Source: Mangrovibacter yixingensis (GTDB lineage: Bacteria; Pseudomonadota; Gammaproteobacteria; Enterobacterales; Enterobacteriaceae). From it: a stretch of DNA of 64,000 nt. The stretch is from NCBI RefSeq assembly GCF_020523985.1, contig NZ_JAIVKM010000001.1:1364001-1428000 (forward strand), written 5' to 3'. Of this stretch, positions 1 to 9,184 are shown piece after piece. The translations under genes and the position numbers were made by a program. The notes under the pieces are model-generated. The model did not search any database, was not told the DNA's origin, and saw only the letters and a list, made by a program, of their open reading frames with translations. The stretch's first letter is position 1; each line of letters starts with the position of its first letter.

Positions 1-602
1 AAATGGAGGCTTTTCTGCGCTGGTTCAACACCAGCAGGCACGATGCCCAGGCTGACCCAATCTTGCGGGCAGGTATTGCACATTTATGGTTTTTAACCAT
101 CCACCCGTTTGAAGATGGTAATGGCAGGATCGGCCGGTTGATCATGGATCTTGCTCTGGCTCAGGCCGAACATAACACGGTGCGTTTATATGCTATGTCG
201 CGCACTATCAACACGCATCGTAATGATTATTACGCGGTTATAGAACAAACTCAGCGTGGTGAACTAGATCTCACCCAATGGCTTGGCTGGTTCGTCAATA
301 TGCTGAAAGCTTCTATTGAGGAAACACTGGGGCTGATTGACCAAACCCTGTTTAAAACCCATTACTGGCAACGTTTTAACCAGGCGGCGCTGAACCATGA
401 ACAGATCAAAGTGATCAACCGGATGCTGGATGGCGATTTCCAGGATGGTATCAATAACAGCCAGTATAAAGCTGTTGCCCGGGTTAGCCGCGCTACTGCA
501 ACCCGCCACCTGGCGCATCTGGTTGAGCTTGGTTTTTTGCTGCCAAATGAAGGTGGTGGCAGAAGCACGCGCTATTCTTTGCCGGGGAAAAGCGGTATCT
601 GA
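1..602 (+). CDS. Fic-domain protein, C-terminal part (5' end outside window)
   Basis: The visible 199 residues carry the Fic core motif HPFEDGNGRIGR (about residues 34-45), whose His and Asn/Arg residues bind the nucleotide in the transfer of AMP or a related group to a hydroxyl side chain of a target protein. The last 60 residues look like a winged helix-turn-helix (VARVSRATATRHLAHLVELG), an architecture seen in DNA-binding Fic proteins that are usually about 370 residues long. The reading frame is open to the left edge, so the N-terminal half and the true start are missing. No antitoxin-like partner is visible. It converges on the response regulator gene with only 5 bp between stops. Confidence 0.88.
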   Translation, partial: MEAFLRWFNTSRHDAQADPILRAGIAHLWFLTIHPFEDGNGRIGRLIMDLALAQAEHNTVRLYAMSRTINTHRNDYYAVIEQTQRGELDLTQWLGWFVNMLKASIEETLGLIDQTLFKTHYWQRFNQAALNHEQIKVINRMLDGDFQDGINNSQYKAVARVSRATATRHLAHLVELGFLLPNEGGGRSTRYSLPGKSGI

Positions 603-607
603 CCGGG

Positions 608-1531
608 TTACGGTGCACTGCCCTTCCCTGCCAGTGCATTAAGGGCTATTGCTGCGGCGGCCGTGCGGTTATCTACCGCCAGTTTAGGAAACACCAGTTC
701 CAGGTGTTTATTAACTGTGCGTGGGCTTAAATGCAAAATATCGCCAATCTCCCGGTTGGTTTTTCCCCGGGCAATCCATAGCAGCACTTCGGCCTCCCTG
801 GGCGTCAGGCTAAGGTTTGCCCGCAGTGTATCCAGCGCGCTGTCTTCATCACGTGGGTTGATTTCCTCTATACGCAGCAGGCATTCACCTTCACCCGTCT
901 GGCGAGAAAAGTAAAACTTCAGCGGTATATCCAGGCGAGAAAGGTCCAACGCCTGGCGAACACCTTCGCTGCTGTTTAACCACATCAGCATACGGTTGAT
1001 AAACTTGCGGGTGGGCAGAAAATTTTCATCACAACAGGAACGCATTAACTGCCAGGCATTGGGTGTCGCCCACAGAAGTTGCCCTTGCTGATTAACGACA
1101 CACATCGTTTGCCCAACGAAATCCATTGCGCTGTAAGCACTTGTGGTCAGGCGTGAATTCCGCAAATGGGTGCGCATTCTTACCAGCAACTCTTCCATGC
1201 GAATCGGTTTCACCACGTAATCCACCACGCCAGCATCAAAGGCATTGACCACGTTATCGGTATCGCTCAACCCGGTCATAAAAATAATGGGCGTATTCCA
1301 GAGTGCCGGGCTTTCGCGCAGGCGTTTGCTGGTTTCGAAACCGTCCAGATGCGGCATCACGGCATCCAGCAAAATAATATCAGGGGTAATTTGCCGGGTA
1401 ATAGACAGTGCCTGGCTACCTTCCAATGCCACCAGCACTGTAAAACCCGCTTCATCCAGTGTGTCGTTTAGCATACTTACGGTATTAATATCGTCATCAA
1501 CAATCAGTACGGTAGGTTTCGCGGAACTCAT
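608..1531 (-). CDS. LuxR/NarL-type response regulator of the amide-uptake module
   Basis: The 307-residue protein has an N-terminal receiver domain (acidic triad VDDD near residue 12, phospho-acceptor Asp56 in ILLDAVMP, Lys near 108) and a C-terminal LuxR-type helix-turn-helix (LTPREAEVLLWIARGKTNRE to about residue 295). The roughly 100-residue middle segment is not a recognised domain and could be a PAS-like linker. Its ATG overlaps the stop codon of the hybrid kinase gene upstream (ATGA), so the two are translationally coupled and form one two-component system. Inference: it binds the half-sites at 4933-4960 and activates the divergent ABC transporter-formamidase operon. Confidence 0.9.
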   Translation of the reverse strand: MSSAKPTVLIVDDDINTVSMLNDTLDEAGFTVLVALEGSQALSITRQITPDIILLDAVMPHLDGFETSKRLRESPALWNTPIIFMTGLSDTDNVVNAFDAGVVDYVVKPIRMEELLVRMRTHLRNSRLTTSAYSAMDFVGQTMCVVNQQGQLLWATPNAWQLMRSCCDENFLPTRKFINRMLMWLNSSEGVRQALDLSRLDIPLKFYFSRQTGEGECLLRIEEINPRDEDSALDTLRANLSLTPREAEVLLWIARGKTNREIGDILHLSPRTVNKHLELVFPKLAVDNRTAAAAIALNALAGKGSAP

Positions 1532-4500
1532 GAAGTGCCTCCCAGTTGTTCAAGGTATGACACGATCTCTTCAAATCTGAAGCAGTCTGTTAACTCATTA
1601 AGCCTTGCGCTGTCAGTGGTGCTGATAGATTTAGCGTTGGTGTGCTGGCTGAGTAATTCGCGCAGCCCGCGCACATATCCCAACCTGGCAAGGTCTTTCA
1701 TTTCATTAATTTGGGCACCAGTCAGCCCGGTTGACCCGACTGTATTTTCCTGGTTTACCGCTAAACGGTGTTCACTGTCCCATGTCAGTTGCAGAGCTTC
1801 ACCTATCGATTCCAATAGCAAAGGCACCTGGACCGGTTTCACCAGGTAACGCAGCTCTTTCTCTTGAGTGTTGTCGCGCGATTTTCCCTCACCGGCTTCA
1901 GCGGAAATCATAATAACTGGCTGGGTAAATCCGTGACACTGTAACTTATTGCGTAATTCCCAGCCTGATGTCACAGGCATGGCGACATCAAGCAAAAATA
2001 AGTCCACCGGGTTATCTGCGGCGGCAACCAAAGCCTGGGCCGCACTTTCTGCAGATAAAACAATAAAACCAATCGGCGTAAGTAAGTCATCCATTAGCTG
2101 GCGATGTGCCGGGTCATCATCCACCACCAGCACGGTTTGCCTTCGCCCCAGGTACCCTACCACCTTTTTTGGCTCTACGGGTTGATAGCTGGCGCCACTG
2201 TAACTGGGCAGCATCAGCGTTAACTTAAAGGTGGAACCTGTTCCCTGGACACTTTCTACCTGCAAATCCCCACCCATCACATAGGTTAACAGGCGGGTAA
2301 TTGTCAGCCCCAGCCCGGTACCAGTACGTCGGCTGTCTTGTGACACACGTTCGAAGGGATTAAAAATGCGCTCCAGGTTTGCCTGTCCAATACCAATGCC
2401 GGTGTCATGAACAGAGAAGAAAGCCAGTTCGCTGCGATACTGGAAATCAAGAGTAACCCCACCTTTATCGGTAAACTTTATGGCGTTGGATAACAAGTTG
2501 ATGAGGATCTGGCGCAAACGCTTCTCATCAGTCATTACGGCATCCGGGAGCCAGTGCGGCGGGTTATAGTTAAATGTCAGTCCCTTGTCTATTGCCTGCT
2601 GTTCGAACATGGCTACTAGTTGCTGCACCAGCTCACCAATACGGACTTCTTCGCGGTAAATTTCCAGTTTTCCCGCTTCAATTTTAGAAATATCCAACAG
2701 CCCTTCTATCAGGTTCGCCAGGTGCTCTCCGCTACGGCGCATAATGCTGATACCTCTCTGGCGTGCAGGTGGAATATCATCAGCACGCTCCAAGAGTTGC
2801 GCATAGCCCAACATGGCATTAAGGGGAGTACGCAGCTCATGAGTGATACCGGTTAGATAGCGGCTTTTCGCCAGGTTTGCGTCATCGGCGGCCTCTTTTG
2901 CCTGTTGTAATTGCCGGTCTGTGGCTTCGTGAGCAATGATTTCTTTCATTAGACGGTCACTTTGCAAACGCAGTTCATCCTGGGCGATTTGTCGGCTTTT
3001 ATTGGTCAGCACAAACAACCAGGTGGTGACGCCGGTAACAATCAATAAAATGAAGAATACTTTCCACAATGTTGCCGCCAACAAATGCTGCTCATTGCCG
3101 AAATCGCCGCGCATTTGCGCAAATACCAACATCAGCAATAGCCCAATTACCGAGCTGAACAACAGCAGAATACTTAAAAAGCTCCATACACGGGGATCAA
3201 CGCGTAATTTGTTCCCACGCATAATTTTCTTCAGGAGGCTGGCCGCCTGCTCATGGTAACGAGCGTGGGGTTTGCAGGCATCATTGCATTGAACATCCAG
3301 CGAGCAACATAGCGAGCAAATACTCCCTTGGTAAAAGGGGCAAAAGCTCATCTCTTGTTTTTCGAAATGGTTACCGCATACACAACATTCTGTCGATATC
3401 GCCTGAACGGGGTTACGGGCCAGGTAGAAGCGCCCTTGCGTCAGCCAGGCAATCAACGGCGCGGTACAAAATGCCAGGACCAGAGAGAATAGCGAGGCAA
3501 AAACTTGCAATGCCTGGCCAAACCACCCCATCCAGGCCGACAACCCAAATGCCATAGCAAGCCCCATGGCGCCAATGCCTACCGGGTTGATGTCGTACAG
3601 GTAAGCCCGTCTAAACTCTATCTTTTCCGGGCGTAGTCTTAACCATTTATTGACAGTAAGGTCCGCCACAACACTGCCAAGCCAGGCGGTGGCGGCCACG
3701 GCATACACGCCCAATATATCCTCAAAAACCCGGTAAACCCCTAACTCCATCAATAACAGAGCAATACCCACATTAAAAAACAGCCAAACTACCCGCCCTG
3801 GATGGCGGTGTGTCAGGCGTAAAAAGAAATTCGACCAGGCGATAGAACCGGCATAGGCATTAGTCACGTTGATTTTTAACTGTGAAAGCACAACGAAAAT
3901 ACCGGTCAGTGCCAGTAACCCTGAAGAGGAATGGGTGACATAACTGAATGCAACCAGGTACATATGCGTAGGTTCACTGGCAAGTTCAGCCCCCAGCCCA
4001 TAATTAAAGGCGAGCACGGCAAGAAACGAACCCAGTAAAATTTTAATTGCGCCAATCACAATCCATCCTGGCCCGGCAGCAATGACTGCACCATACCATT
4101 TCCAGCGTGGCCCCTGCCCGTTATCCGGCAAAAACCGCACCTGGTCTACCTGCTCACCAACCTGGCTTACCAACGAAAGCAACACTGAACACACCGCACC
4201 AAGGCGCAGCAAGTCGAACTGAGAATCGTCAGGAACCAGAAAACCAGGGAAGTGAATCCATGCACTGAAAGCGTGGTTATCACGCAGCAGGATAAAAACA
4301 AAAGGTAACAGTTGCAGAGCAAGCCAGCAGAACTGAGTAAATTGCTGAAACCGCGAGATAAATGTAAAACCCCAGGTCACCAGCGGAATGACCACCAGCG
4401 AACTGATTAAATAACCTAAATGAAGCGGCAGGCCAAACAACATATTCAGCGCCATCGCCATGATAGCGGCTTCCAGTGCAAAGAATATAAACGTGAAAGT

Positions 4501-4869
4501 CGCGTAAATCAGCGATGTTACCGTGGAACCCAGGTAACCAAACCCGGCTCCACGCGTGAGTAAATCAATATCCAGCCCATGGCGGGCTGCATTGACTGCA
4601 ATCGGTAACGACAGCAAAAAAATAATAACACTGACCAATCCCACTGCAGCAATCACATAACTGAAGCCGTAAGTCAGTGTAAGTGCGCCACCAATTGCTT
4701 CCAGCGCCAGAAAAGTGATCGCACTTAACGCTGTCATTACCACACGTTTTGTATGCCAGCGACGGGAAGACTGCGGTGTGTAACGTAACGCAAAATCCTC
4801 AAGGGTCTGGTTGGTTACCCATTGGTTATATTGCCTTCGTGCCTTAAATGCTTTTTGCTGTACCGTCAT
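1528..4869 (-). CDS. NCS1-type permease fused to hybrid histidine kinase/receiver
   Basis: This 1113-residue inner-membrane protein is a fusion. Residues 1-480 form a hydrophobic, about 12-helix domain resembling cytosine/purine/allantoin (NCS1) permeases. Residues 491-535 hold nine cysteines (CCVC at 495-498, then 510, 518, 521, 522, 528, 532). Two more membrane helices lie near 563-584 and 602-622. A coiled linker leads to the HisKA H-box (HELRTP, His677), then an ATPase domain with N box NLLSNAIKFT (about 791) and G boxes DTGIGI (822) and GTGLGL (850). The receiver domain has phospho-acceptor Asp961 (LLDVAMP). The last 65 residues are helical without a clear Hpt motif. A GAGGG sequence lies 5 nt before the ATG. 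Inference: the permease domain senses or carries an amide/urea-like ligand and controls the divergent operon through the coupled response regulator. Confidence 0.9.
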   Translation of the reverse strand: MTVQQKAFKARRQYNQWVTNQTLEDFALRYTPQSSRRWHTKRVVMTALSAITFLALEAIGGALTLTYGFSYVIAAVGLVSVIIFLLSLPIAVNAARHGLDIDLLTRGAGFGYLGSTVTSLIYATFTFIFFALEAAIMAMALNMLFGLPLHLGYLISSLVVIPLVTWGFTFISRFQQFTQFCWLALQLLPFVFILLRDNHAFSAWIHFPGFLVPDDSQFDLLRLGAVCSVLLSLVSQVGEQVDQVRFLPDNGQGPRWKWYGAVIAAGPGWIVIGAIKILLGSFLAVLAFNYGLGAELASEPTHMYLVAFSYVTHSSSGLLALTGIFVVLSQLKINVTNAYAGSIAWSNFFLRLTHRHPGRVVWLFFNVGIALLLMELGVYRVFEDILGVYAVAATAWLGSVVADLTVNKWLRLRPEKIEFRRAYLYDINPVGIGAMGLAMAFGLSAWMGWFGQALQVFASLFSLVLAFCTAPLIAWLTQGRFYLARNPVQAISTECCVCGNHFEKQEMSFCPFYQGSICSLCCSLDVQCNDACKPHARYHEQAASLLKKIMRGNKLRVDPRVWSFLSILLLFSSVIGLLLMLVFAQMRGDFGNEQHLLAATLWKVFFILLIVTGVTTWLFVLTNKSRQIAQDELRLQSDRLMKEIIAHEATDRQLQQAKEAADDANLAKSRYLTGITHELRTPLNAMLGYAQLLERADDIPPARQRGISIMRRSGEHLANLIEGLLDISKIEAGKLEIYREEVRIGELVQQLVAMFEQQAIDKGLTFNYNPPHWLPDAVMTDEKRLRQILINLLSNAIKFTDKGGVTLDFQYRSELAFFSVHDTGIGIGQANLERIFNPFERVSQDSRRTGTGLGLTITRLLTYVMGGDLQVESVQGTGSTFKLTLMLPSYSGASYQPVEPKKVVGYLGRRQTVLVVDDDPAHRQLMDDLLTPIGFIVLSAESAAQALVAAADNPVDLFLLDVAMPVTSGWELRNKLQCHGFTQPVIMISAEAGEGKSRDNTQEKELRYLVKPVQVPLLLESIGEALQLTWDSEHRLAVNQENTVGSTGLTGAQINEMKDLARLGYVRGLRELLSQHTNAKSISTTDSARLNELTDCFRFEEIVSYLEQLGGTS

Positions 4870-4932
4870 CCAGCCCTCACTGTTTCTTTATGTTGCGCCC
4901 GTGAGAATGCCGCCATATCGGCGCCGGGCCAA

Positions 4933-4960
4933 TACGTCAAATGACGTAATTACTGCGTCA
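4933..4960. promoter_or_regulatory. Putative response-regulator operator (three half-sites)
   Basis: TACGTCA and its complement TGACGTA face each other across 2 bp (4933-4948), and a third half-site TGCGTCA follows at 4954-4960, 21 bp (about two helical turns) from the first. The block sits between the divergent kinase and substrate-binding-protein genes, where the LuxR-type regulator of this module would be expected to act. Binding is inferred. Confidence 0.5.
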
Positions 4961-5041
4961 CCTCGCGCATTGTTGGTTACCCTGCCTGGCCGTCATGATT
5001 ACCTCAACCGAGGGTAAACGTAACTGATGATGAGGGCTACC

Positions 5042-6319
5042 ATGAACGAACAAGTCTTTCCCCCACAGCAACACCAGGGGTTACTGCGAAACAATCTGTC
5101 TGGCCGCTTCACGCGGAAACTTAAAATGCTGGCAGCAGCGAGCCTGATGCTTGCTGTGCACTCCGCTATGGCCGCACCAGCAACGGCCGATGTGAACACC
5201 ACCGGGCTGGCAGTAACCGATAACACGGTAAAAGTGGGCATCCTGCACTCGTCTACGGGCACGATGGCAATCAGTGAAACGGGATCCATACAAGCAGAAA
5301 AACTGGCCATTGAACAGATTAATGCTGCAGGCGGTGTGCTGGGGCGAAAAATTGAATACGTTCAGGAAGATGGCGCCAGCGACTGGCCTACCTTTGCCGA
5401 AAAAGCCCGTAAGCTGCTAGTGAGTGACAAGGTTGCGGCTATTTTCGGTGGCTGGACATCCGCTTCCCGCAAGGCCATGTTGCCAGTGCTTGAACAGTAC
5501 AATGGCATGCTCTATTACCCCACCTTTTATGAAGGGCTGGAAGAATCACCTAACGTTATTTACACCGGTCAGGAAGCAACCCAGCAAATTATTTCCGGGC
5601 TTGATTGGGTCGTGAAGAATAAGCACGCCAAAACCTTTTATCTGCTAGGTTCAGACTACATCTGGCCACGCACCGCTAACAAAATTGCCCGTCATCATAT
5701 TGAAAAGCTGGGGCTGAAAGTGGTGGGTGAAGATTACTACCCGCTTGGCAATACCCAGTTCAACTCCGTGATTAACAAAATCAAGCTGAAAAAACCGGAT
5801 GTGATTTATGCCATCGTGGTTGGCGGGTCTAACGTTGCATTCTACAAACAGCTTAAAGCGGCGGGTATTGATTTAACCAAAGAGAAACCCCTGCTGCTGA
5901 CCATCTCCGTTACCGAAGATGAAATCCGTGGTATTGGCGGTGAAAACATTGCTGGTGCCTACGCCTCAATGAAGTATTTCCAGAGTATGGATAACCCGGC
6001 AAACAAAGCTTTTGTTGCCGCCTTTAAGAAACGCTGGGGTAAAGACATCGTGATAGGCGATGTGACTCAGGCTGCCTATCTGGGCCCATGGTTATGGAAA
6101 GCCGCGGTAGAAAAAGCGGGTTCATTTGATGTGGACAAAGTACGTAAAGCATCGCCTGGTATTGAACTGAAAGATGCGCCTGAAGGTTATGTCCGGGTTC
6201 ATGAAAATCACCACTTGTGGTCGAAAACCGTGATTGGCCGGGCAAGAACGGATGGCCAGTACGATGTGGTGTACCAGACCCCGAACCTGATTGAACCCAA
6301 TCCATTCCCGAAAGACTGA
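5042..6319 (+). CDS. fmdD: Urea/short-chain amide ABC transporter, periplasmic binding protein
   Basis: The product is a UrtA/FmdD-type periplasmic binding protein (Peripla_BP_5 fold) that would deliver urea or formamide-like amides to the permease pair encoded next. It has a long export signal with a basic stretch (RFTRKLK) followed by a hydrophobic core ending near AMAAPA. The mature part begins with the family-typical VKVGILHSSTGTMAISE and contains GGWTSASRKAMLPV. An in-frame ATG lies 15 bp upstream, but ATG 5042 is preferred because GAGGG stands 5 nt before it; this gives 425 residues. It is the first gene of an operon ending in formamidase, which favours amides over urea as the physiological cargo. 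The FmdD name is by context; UrtA is the alternative. Confidence 0.85.
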   Translation: MNEQVFPPQQHQGLLRNNLSGRFTRKLKMLAAASLMLAVHSAMAAPATADVNTTGLAVTDNTVKVGILHSSTGTMAISETGSIQAEKLAIEQINAAGGVLGRKIEYVQEDGASDWPTFAEKARKLLVSDKVAAIFGGWTSASRKAMLPVLEQYNGMLYYPTFYEGLEESPNVIYTGQEATQQIISGLDWVVKNKHAKTFYLLGSDYIWPRTANKIARHHIEKLGLKVVGEDYYPLGNTQFNSVINKIKLKKPDVIYAIVVGGSNVAFYKQLKAAGIDLTKEKPLLLTISVTEDEIRGIGGENIAGAYASMKYFQSMDNPANKAFVAAFKKRWGKDIVIGDVTQAAYLGPWLWKAAVEKAGSFDVDKVRKASPGIELKDAPEGYVRVHENHHLWSKTVIGRARTDGQYDVVYQTPNLIEPNPFPKD

Positions 6320-6372
6320 CTCTACTCCCACGGGTAACCGTGGGATATCTTCAATTCGCTGAGGAATACACC

Positions 6373-7299
6373 ATGTTCAGTGGTTACAGCTTTGCTGATC
6401 TCGCCTCAATTTTTGTTATGCAGGGGTTTGCGGGGCTCAGTCTGTTTGCCGTATTTGTGCTGATGTCCCTGGGGCTCGCCATTATTTTTGGCCAGATGGG
6501 TGTCATTAATATGGCTCATGGGGAATTTATGATCCTCGGTGCCTATGTCACCTGGTTAACCGGGCGCTTTTTCAGTAGCCATTTGCCCGCGCTGTTTGGT
6601 GGTTATTTCTTTGTCGCCATCATACTGGCTTTTATTTGCTCGGCCTTGTTGGGGGCGTTGGTCGAAAAAGTATTGATTCGCCATCTCTACAAACGCCCAC
6701 TTGATACCCTGCTGGCAACCTGGGGTTTAAGCCTGATACTGCAGCAGTGCTACCGCTCATTATTTGGCCCGCGTGAAGTGGGGGTTGACCTGCCTGACTG
6801 GATGATGGGGTCCTACCATTTTGCAGACAATATCGATATCCCTATAAATGGTGTGTTTGTTCTGGTTCTCACTCTGGTCATTACCTGTATCACCGGCTGG
6901 ATAATTTACCGTTCCGCCTGGGGAATTAAAGTTCGGGCCGTTGTCCTGAACCGGCCAATGGCAAGTGCCGTGGGAATAAACACCGCAAGGGTGGACAACC
7001 GTACTTTTGCCCTGGGTTGTGGTATTGCAGGCATTGCCGGTAGTGCTTTCACCATGATTGGTTCTACGGGGCCAACTGCCGGGCAGCAGTACATTGTCGA
7101 TACCTTCCTGGTTGTTGTGTTTGGTGGCGCGCAAAGCCTGTTAGGCACTCTCGCTTCTGCATTTTCTATCTCACAGTCGCAATCTACCCTGGAGTTTTTC
7201 CTTAGTGGCTCTATGGCGAAAGTCATCACGCTGTTGATTGTTGTGGGCATTTTATTACTGCGCCCCCAGGGCTTGTTTGCCAGCCGGATTCGTCGCTAG
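6373..7299 (+). CDS. Amide/urea ABC transporter permease (UrtB/LivH family)
   Basis: This 308-residue membrane protein of the branched-chain amino acid permease superfamily has about eight hydrophobic helices. The family signature GQMGVINMAHGEFMILGAY lies in the N-terminal third, and a conserved GIAGIAGSAFTMIGS segment follows later. It would pair with the next gene product as the heterodimeric inner-membrane channel for the substrate captured by FmdD. ATG 6373 is chosen over an in-frame ATG 33 bp upstream because GAGGA precedes it at good spacing. It lies 53 bp after fmdD and 10 bp before the second permease, consistent with one transcript. Confidence 0.87.
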   Translation: MFSGYSFADLASIFVMQGFAGLSLFAVFVLMSLGLAIIFGQMGVINMAHGEFMILGAYVTWLTGRFFSSHLPALFGGYFFVAIILAFICSALLGALVEKVLIRHLYKRPLDTLLATWGLSLILQQCYRSLFGPREVGVDLPDWMMGSYHFADNIDIPINGVFVLVLTLVITCITGWIIYRSAWGIKVRAVVLNRPMASAVGINTARVDNRTFALGCGIAGIAGSAFTMIGSTGPTAGQQYIVDTFLVVVFGGAQSLLGTLASAFSISQSQSTLEFFLSGSMAKVITLLIVVGILLLRPQGLFASRIRR

Positions 7300-7309
7300 G
7301 AGTCCCGTT

Positions 7310-8425
7310 ATGAATCGTTTACGCAATTTCCCAGTTATTGGGATAGTTATTCTGGCCGGGTTACTGCTGGTAGTTATGCCTGCCGTCCTGGATATTTTTC
7401 GACTTAACCTGATGGGGAAATACCTGACTTACGCGTTTGTGGCGGTTGGGCTGGTATTGTGCTGGGGCTACAGTGGCATTCTCAGCCTGGGCCAGGGCAT
7501 TTTCTTTGGGTTGGGCGGCTATGCCATGGCGATGTTCCTTAAGTTGGAAGCATCTACAGTGGCGGATACCAAAATGCAGACCACGCCGGGTATCCCTGAT
7601 TTTATGGACTGGAACCAGCTTACTGCCCTGCCCGATTTCTGGCAGCCGTTTCACTCGTTTACCTTAACCGTATTGGCAATTCTGTTCGTGCCCACGTTGT
7701 TTGCCTGGGTGCTAGGATCGGCCATGTTTAAACGCCGGGTTGGTGGGGTCTACTTCGCCATTATTACCCAGGCAATTTCTGCCATTCTGACCATTTTGAT
7801 TATTGGCCAGCAGGGTTATACCGGGGGAATCAACGGCATAACTGACCTGCGCACACTGTTGGGTTGGGACACTCGTACCGATTCTGCCCACTACATTTTG
7901 TATTACGCCAATGCTGGTCTGCTGATGCTGGTTGTGCTTGCCGGGTACTTTGTGGTTAACAGTAAACTTGGGCGTTTAATGGTTGCTATTCGTGACCAGG
8001 AAGACCGGGTGCGGTTTTCCGGGTATGACGTCGCCAATATTAAAACGGTTGTGTTTTGTATCAGCGCCCTGTTCTCCGCAATTGGTGGTGCCATGTTTAC
8101 TCTGCAGGTGGGTTTTATGTCGCCTGGGTTTATTGGCACGGTAGCCTCTATCGAAATGGTGGTGTTCTGTGCGGTTGGTGGGAGAGGTTCTTTACTGGGC
8201 GCGGTCTATGGTGCGTTGTTGGTTAATGTGGCCAAAAGCAGCATTTCCGAATCGTTTCCTGAATTATGGACGATTGCTATGGGTTGCCTGTTTATTGCCG
8301 TCGTTCTGGTCTTTCCTAAAGGGCTGGCGGGATTATGGCAGCAATATATTCAGCCTCACCTTTCATTAAGAATGCGCAAAATGGAATGGCTAAAAACCAA
8401 AACTGATTCGGAGGCCGCGAAATGA
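7310..8425 (+). CDS. Amide/urea ABC transporter permease (UrtC/LivM family)
   Basis: The 371-residue LivM/UrtC-type permease has about ten hydrophobic segments and the family motifs GYSGILSLGQGIFFGLGGYA near the N-terminus and RDQEDRVRFSGYDV in the cytoplasmic loop that contacts the ATPases (the EAA-like region). GTVASIEMVVFCAVGGRGSL near the C-terminus is also typical. ATG 7310 is chosen because TAGGAG lies 8 nt upstream; an in-frame ATG at 7238 would overlap the previous gene by about 60 bp. The stop codon overlaps the start of the next ATPase gene (ATGA), indicating translational coupling. Confidence 0.87.
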   Translation: MNRLRNFPVIGIVILAGLLLVVMPAVLDIFRLNLMGKYLTYAFVAVGLVLCWGYSGILSLGQGIFFGLGGYAMAMFLKLEASTVADTKMQTTPGIPDFMDWNQLTALPDFWQPFHSFTLTVLAILFVPTLFAWVLGSAMFKRRVGGVYFAIITQAISAILTILIIGQQGYTGGINGITDLRTLLGWDTRTDSAHYILYYANAGLLMLVVLAGYFVVNSKLGRLMVAIRDQEDRVRFSGYDVANIKTVVFCISALFSAIGGAMFTLQVGFMSPGFIGTVASIEMVVFCAVGGRGSLLGAVYGALLVNVAKSSISESFPELWTIAMGCLFIAVVLVFPKGLAGLWQQYIQPHLSLRMRKMEWLKTKTDSEAAK

Positions 8426-9171
8426 TCAAACCCATCAAGGAAATTATTTTGGCGGTAGAAGGCCTGACAGTCTCATTTAATGGCTTTAAAGCAGTCGATG
8501 ACTTTTCAATGTATATCGATGAAGGGCAAATTTACGTCATTATCGGGCCTAATGGTGCCGGGAAAACAACGGTTCTGGATTTAATTTGTGGGAAAACACG
8601 CCTGACAAGCGGCAGTATTAAATTTGATGGCAAAGAACTTAGCCGCATGAAAGAAAATAAAATTGTTCATGCAGGCGTGGGAAGAAAATTCCAAAACCCA
8701 TCTATTTATGAAAATCTGACTGTATTTGAAAATCTTGAATTGTCATATCCCAAGGCTCGTACCGCGGTGGGCGCTCTATTTTTTAAACGTACCGATGAAA
8801 TAGTACGGGCCGTTGAAAATACCGCCCAGGAAATTTTTCTGGAAGATTTCCTGCATGTTCAGGCCGATTTGTTGAGCCATGGGCAAAAGCAGTGGCTGGA
8901 AATTGGCATGTTGCTGATTCAAAACCCCCGGTTATTGATGCTGGATGAACCCGTTGCCGGGATGTCGGTTACTGAACGCCAGAAAACCGCCCAGCTATTA
9001 CGGCGTATAGCCGGTGGGCGTTCGGTACTGGTTATTGAGCATGATATGCAGTTTGTGGAAGACATCGCTGACCACGTTACGGTGATGCATCAGGGAAAAG
9101 TGTTATCGGAAGGCAGTATCAGCAAAGTTAAGCATGACCCCCGGGTTATTGATGTCTATCTGGGTCATTAA
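8422..9171 (+). CDS. Amide/urea ABC transporter ATPase (UrtD/LivG family)
   Basis: The 249-residue nucleotide-binding subunit has Walker A GPNGAGKT (about residues 42-49), a signature segment LLSHGQKQWLEI, Walker B LLMLDEPVAGMS and the switch His in VLVIEHDMQFVED. The LSHGQKQW form of the signature, in place of LSGGQ, is typical of UrtD/LivG-type subunits. It overlaps the second permease gene by 4 bp. It would hydrolyse ATP together with the UrtE-type subunit encoded 13 bp downstream to drive import of amide or urea. Confidence 0.88.
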   Translation: MIKPIKEIILAVEGLTVSFNGFKAVDDFSMYIDEGQIYVIIGPNGAGKTTVLDLICGKTRLTSGSIKFDGKELSRMKENKIVHAGVGRKFQNPSIYENLTVFENLELSYPKARTAVGALFFKRTDEIVRAVENTAQEIFLEDFLHVQADLLSHGQKQWLEIGMLLIQNPRLLMLDEPVAGMSVTERQKTAQLLRRIAGGRSVLVIEHDMQFVEDIADHVTVMHQGKVLSEGSISKVKHDPRVIDVYLGH

Positions 9172-9184
9172 TAAGGAGAACAAC

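Noticed and set aside
1-602. Fic protein as part of a toxin-antitoxin pair
   Set aside because: No small partner gene is visible and the protein has its own DNA-binding-like C-terminus; the missing N-terminus may hold an inhibitory helix.
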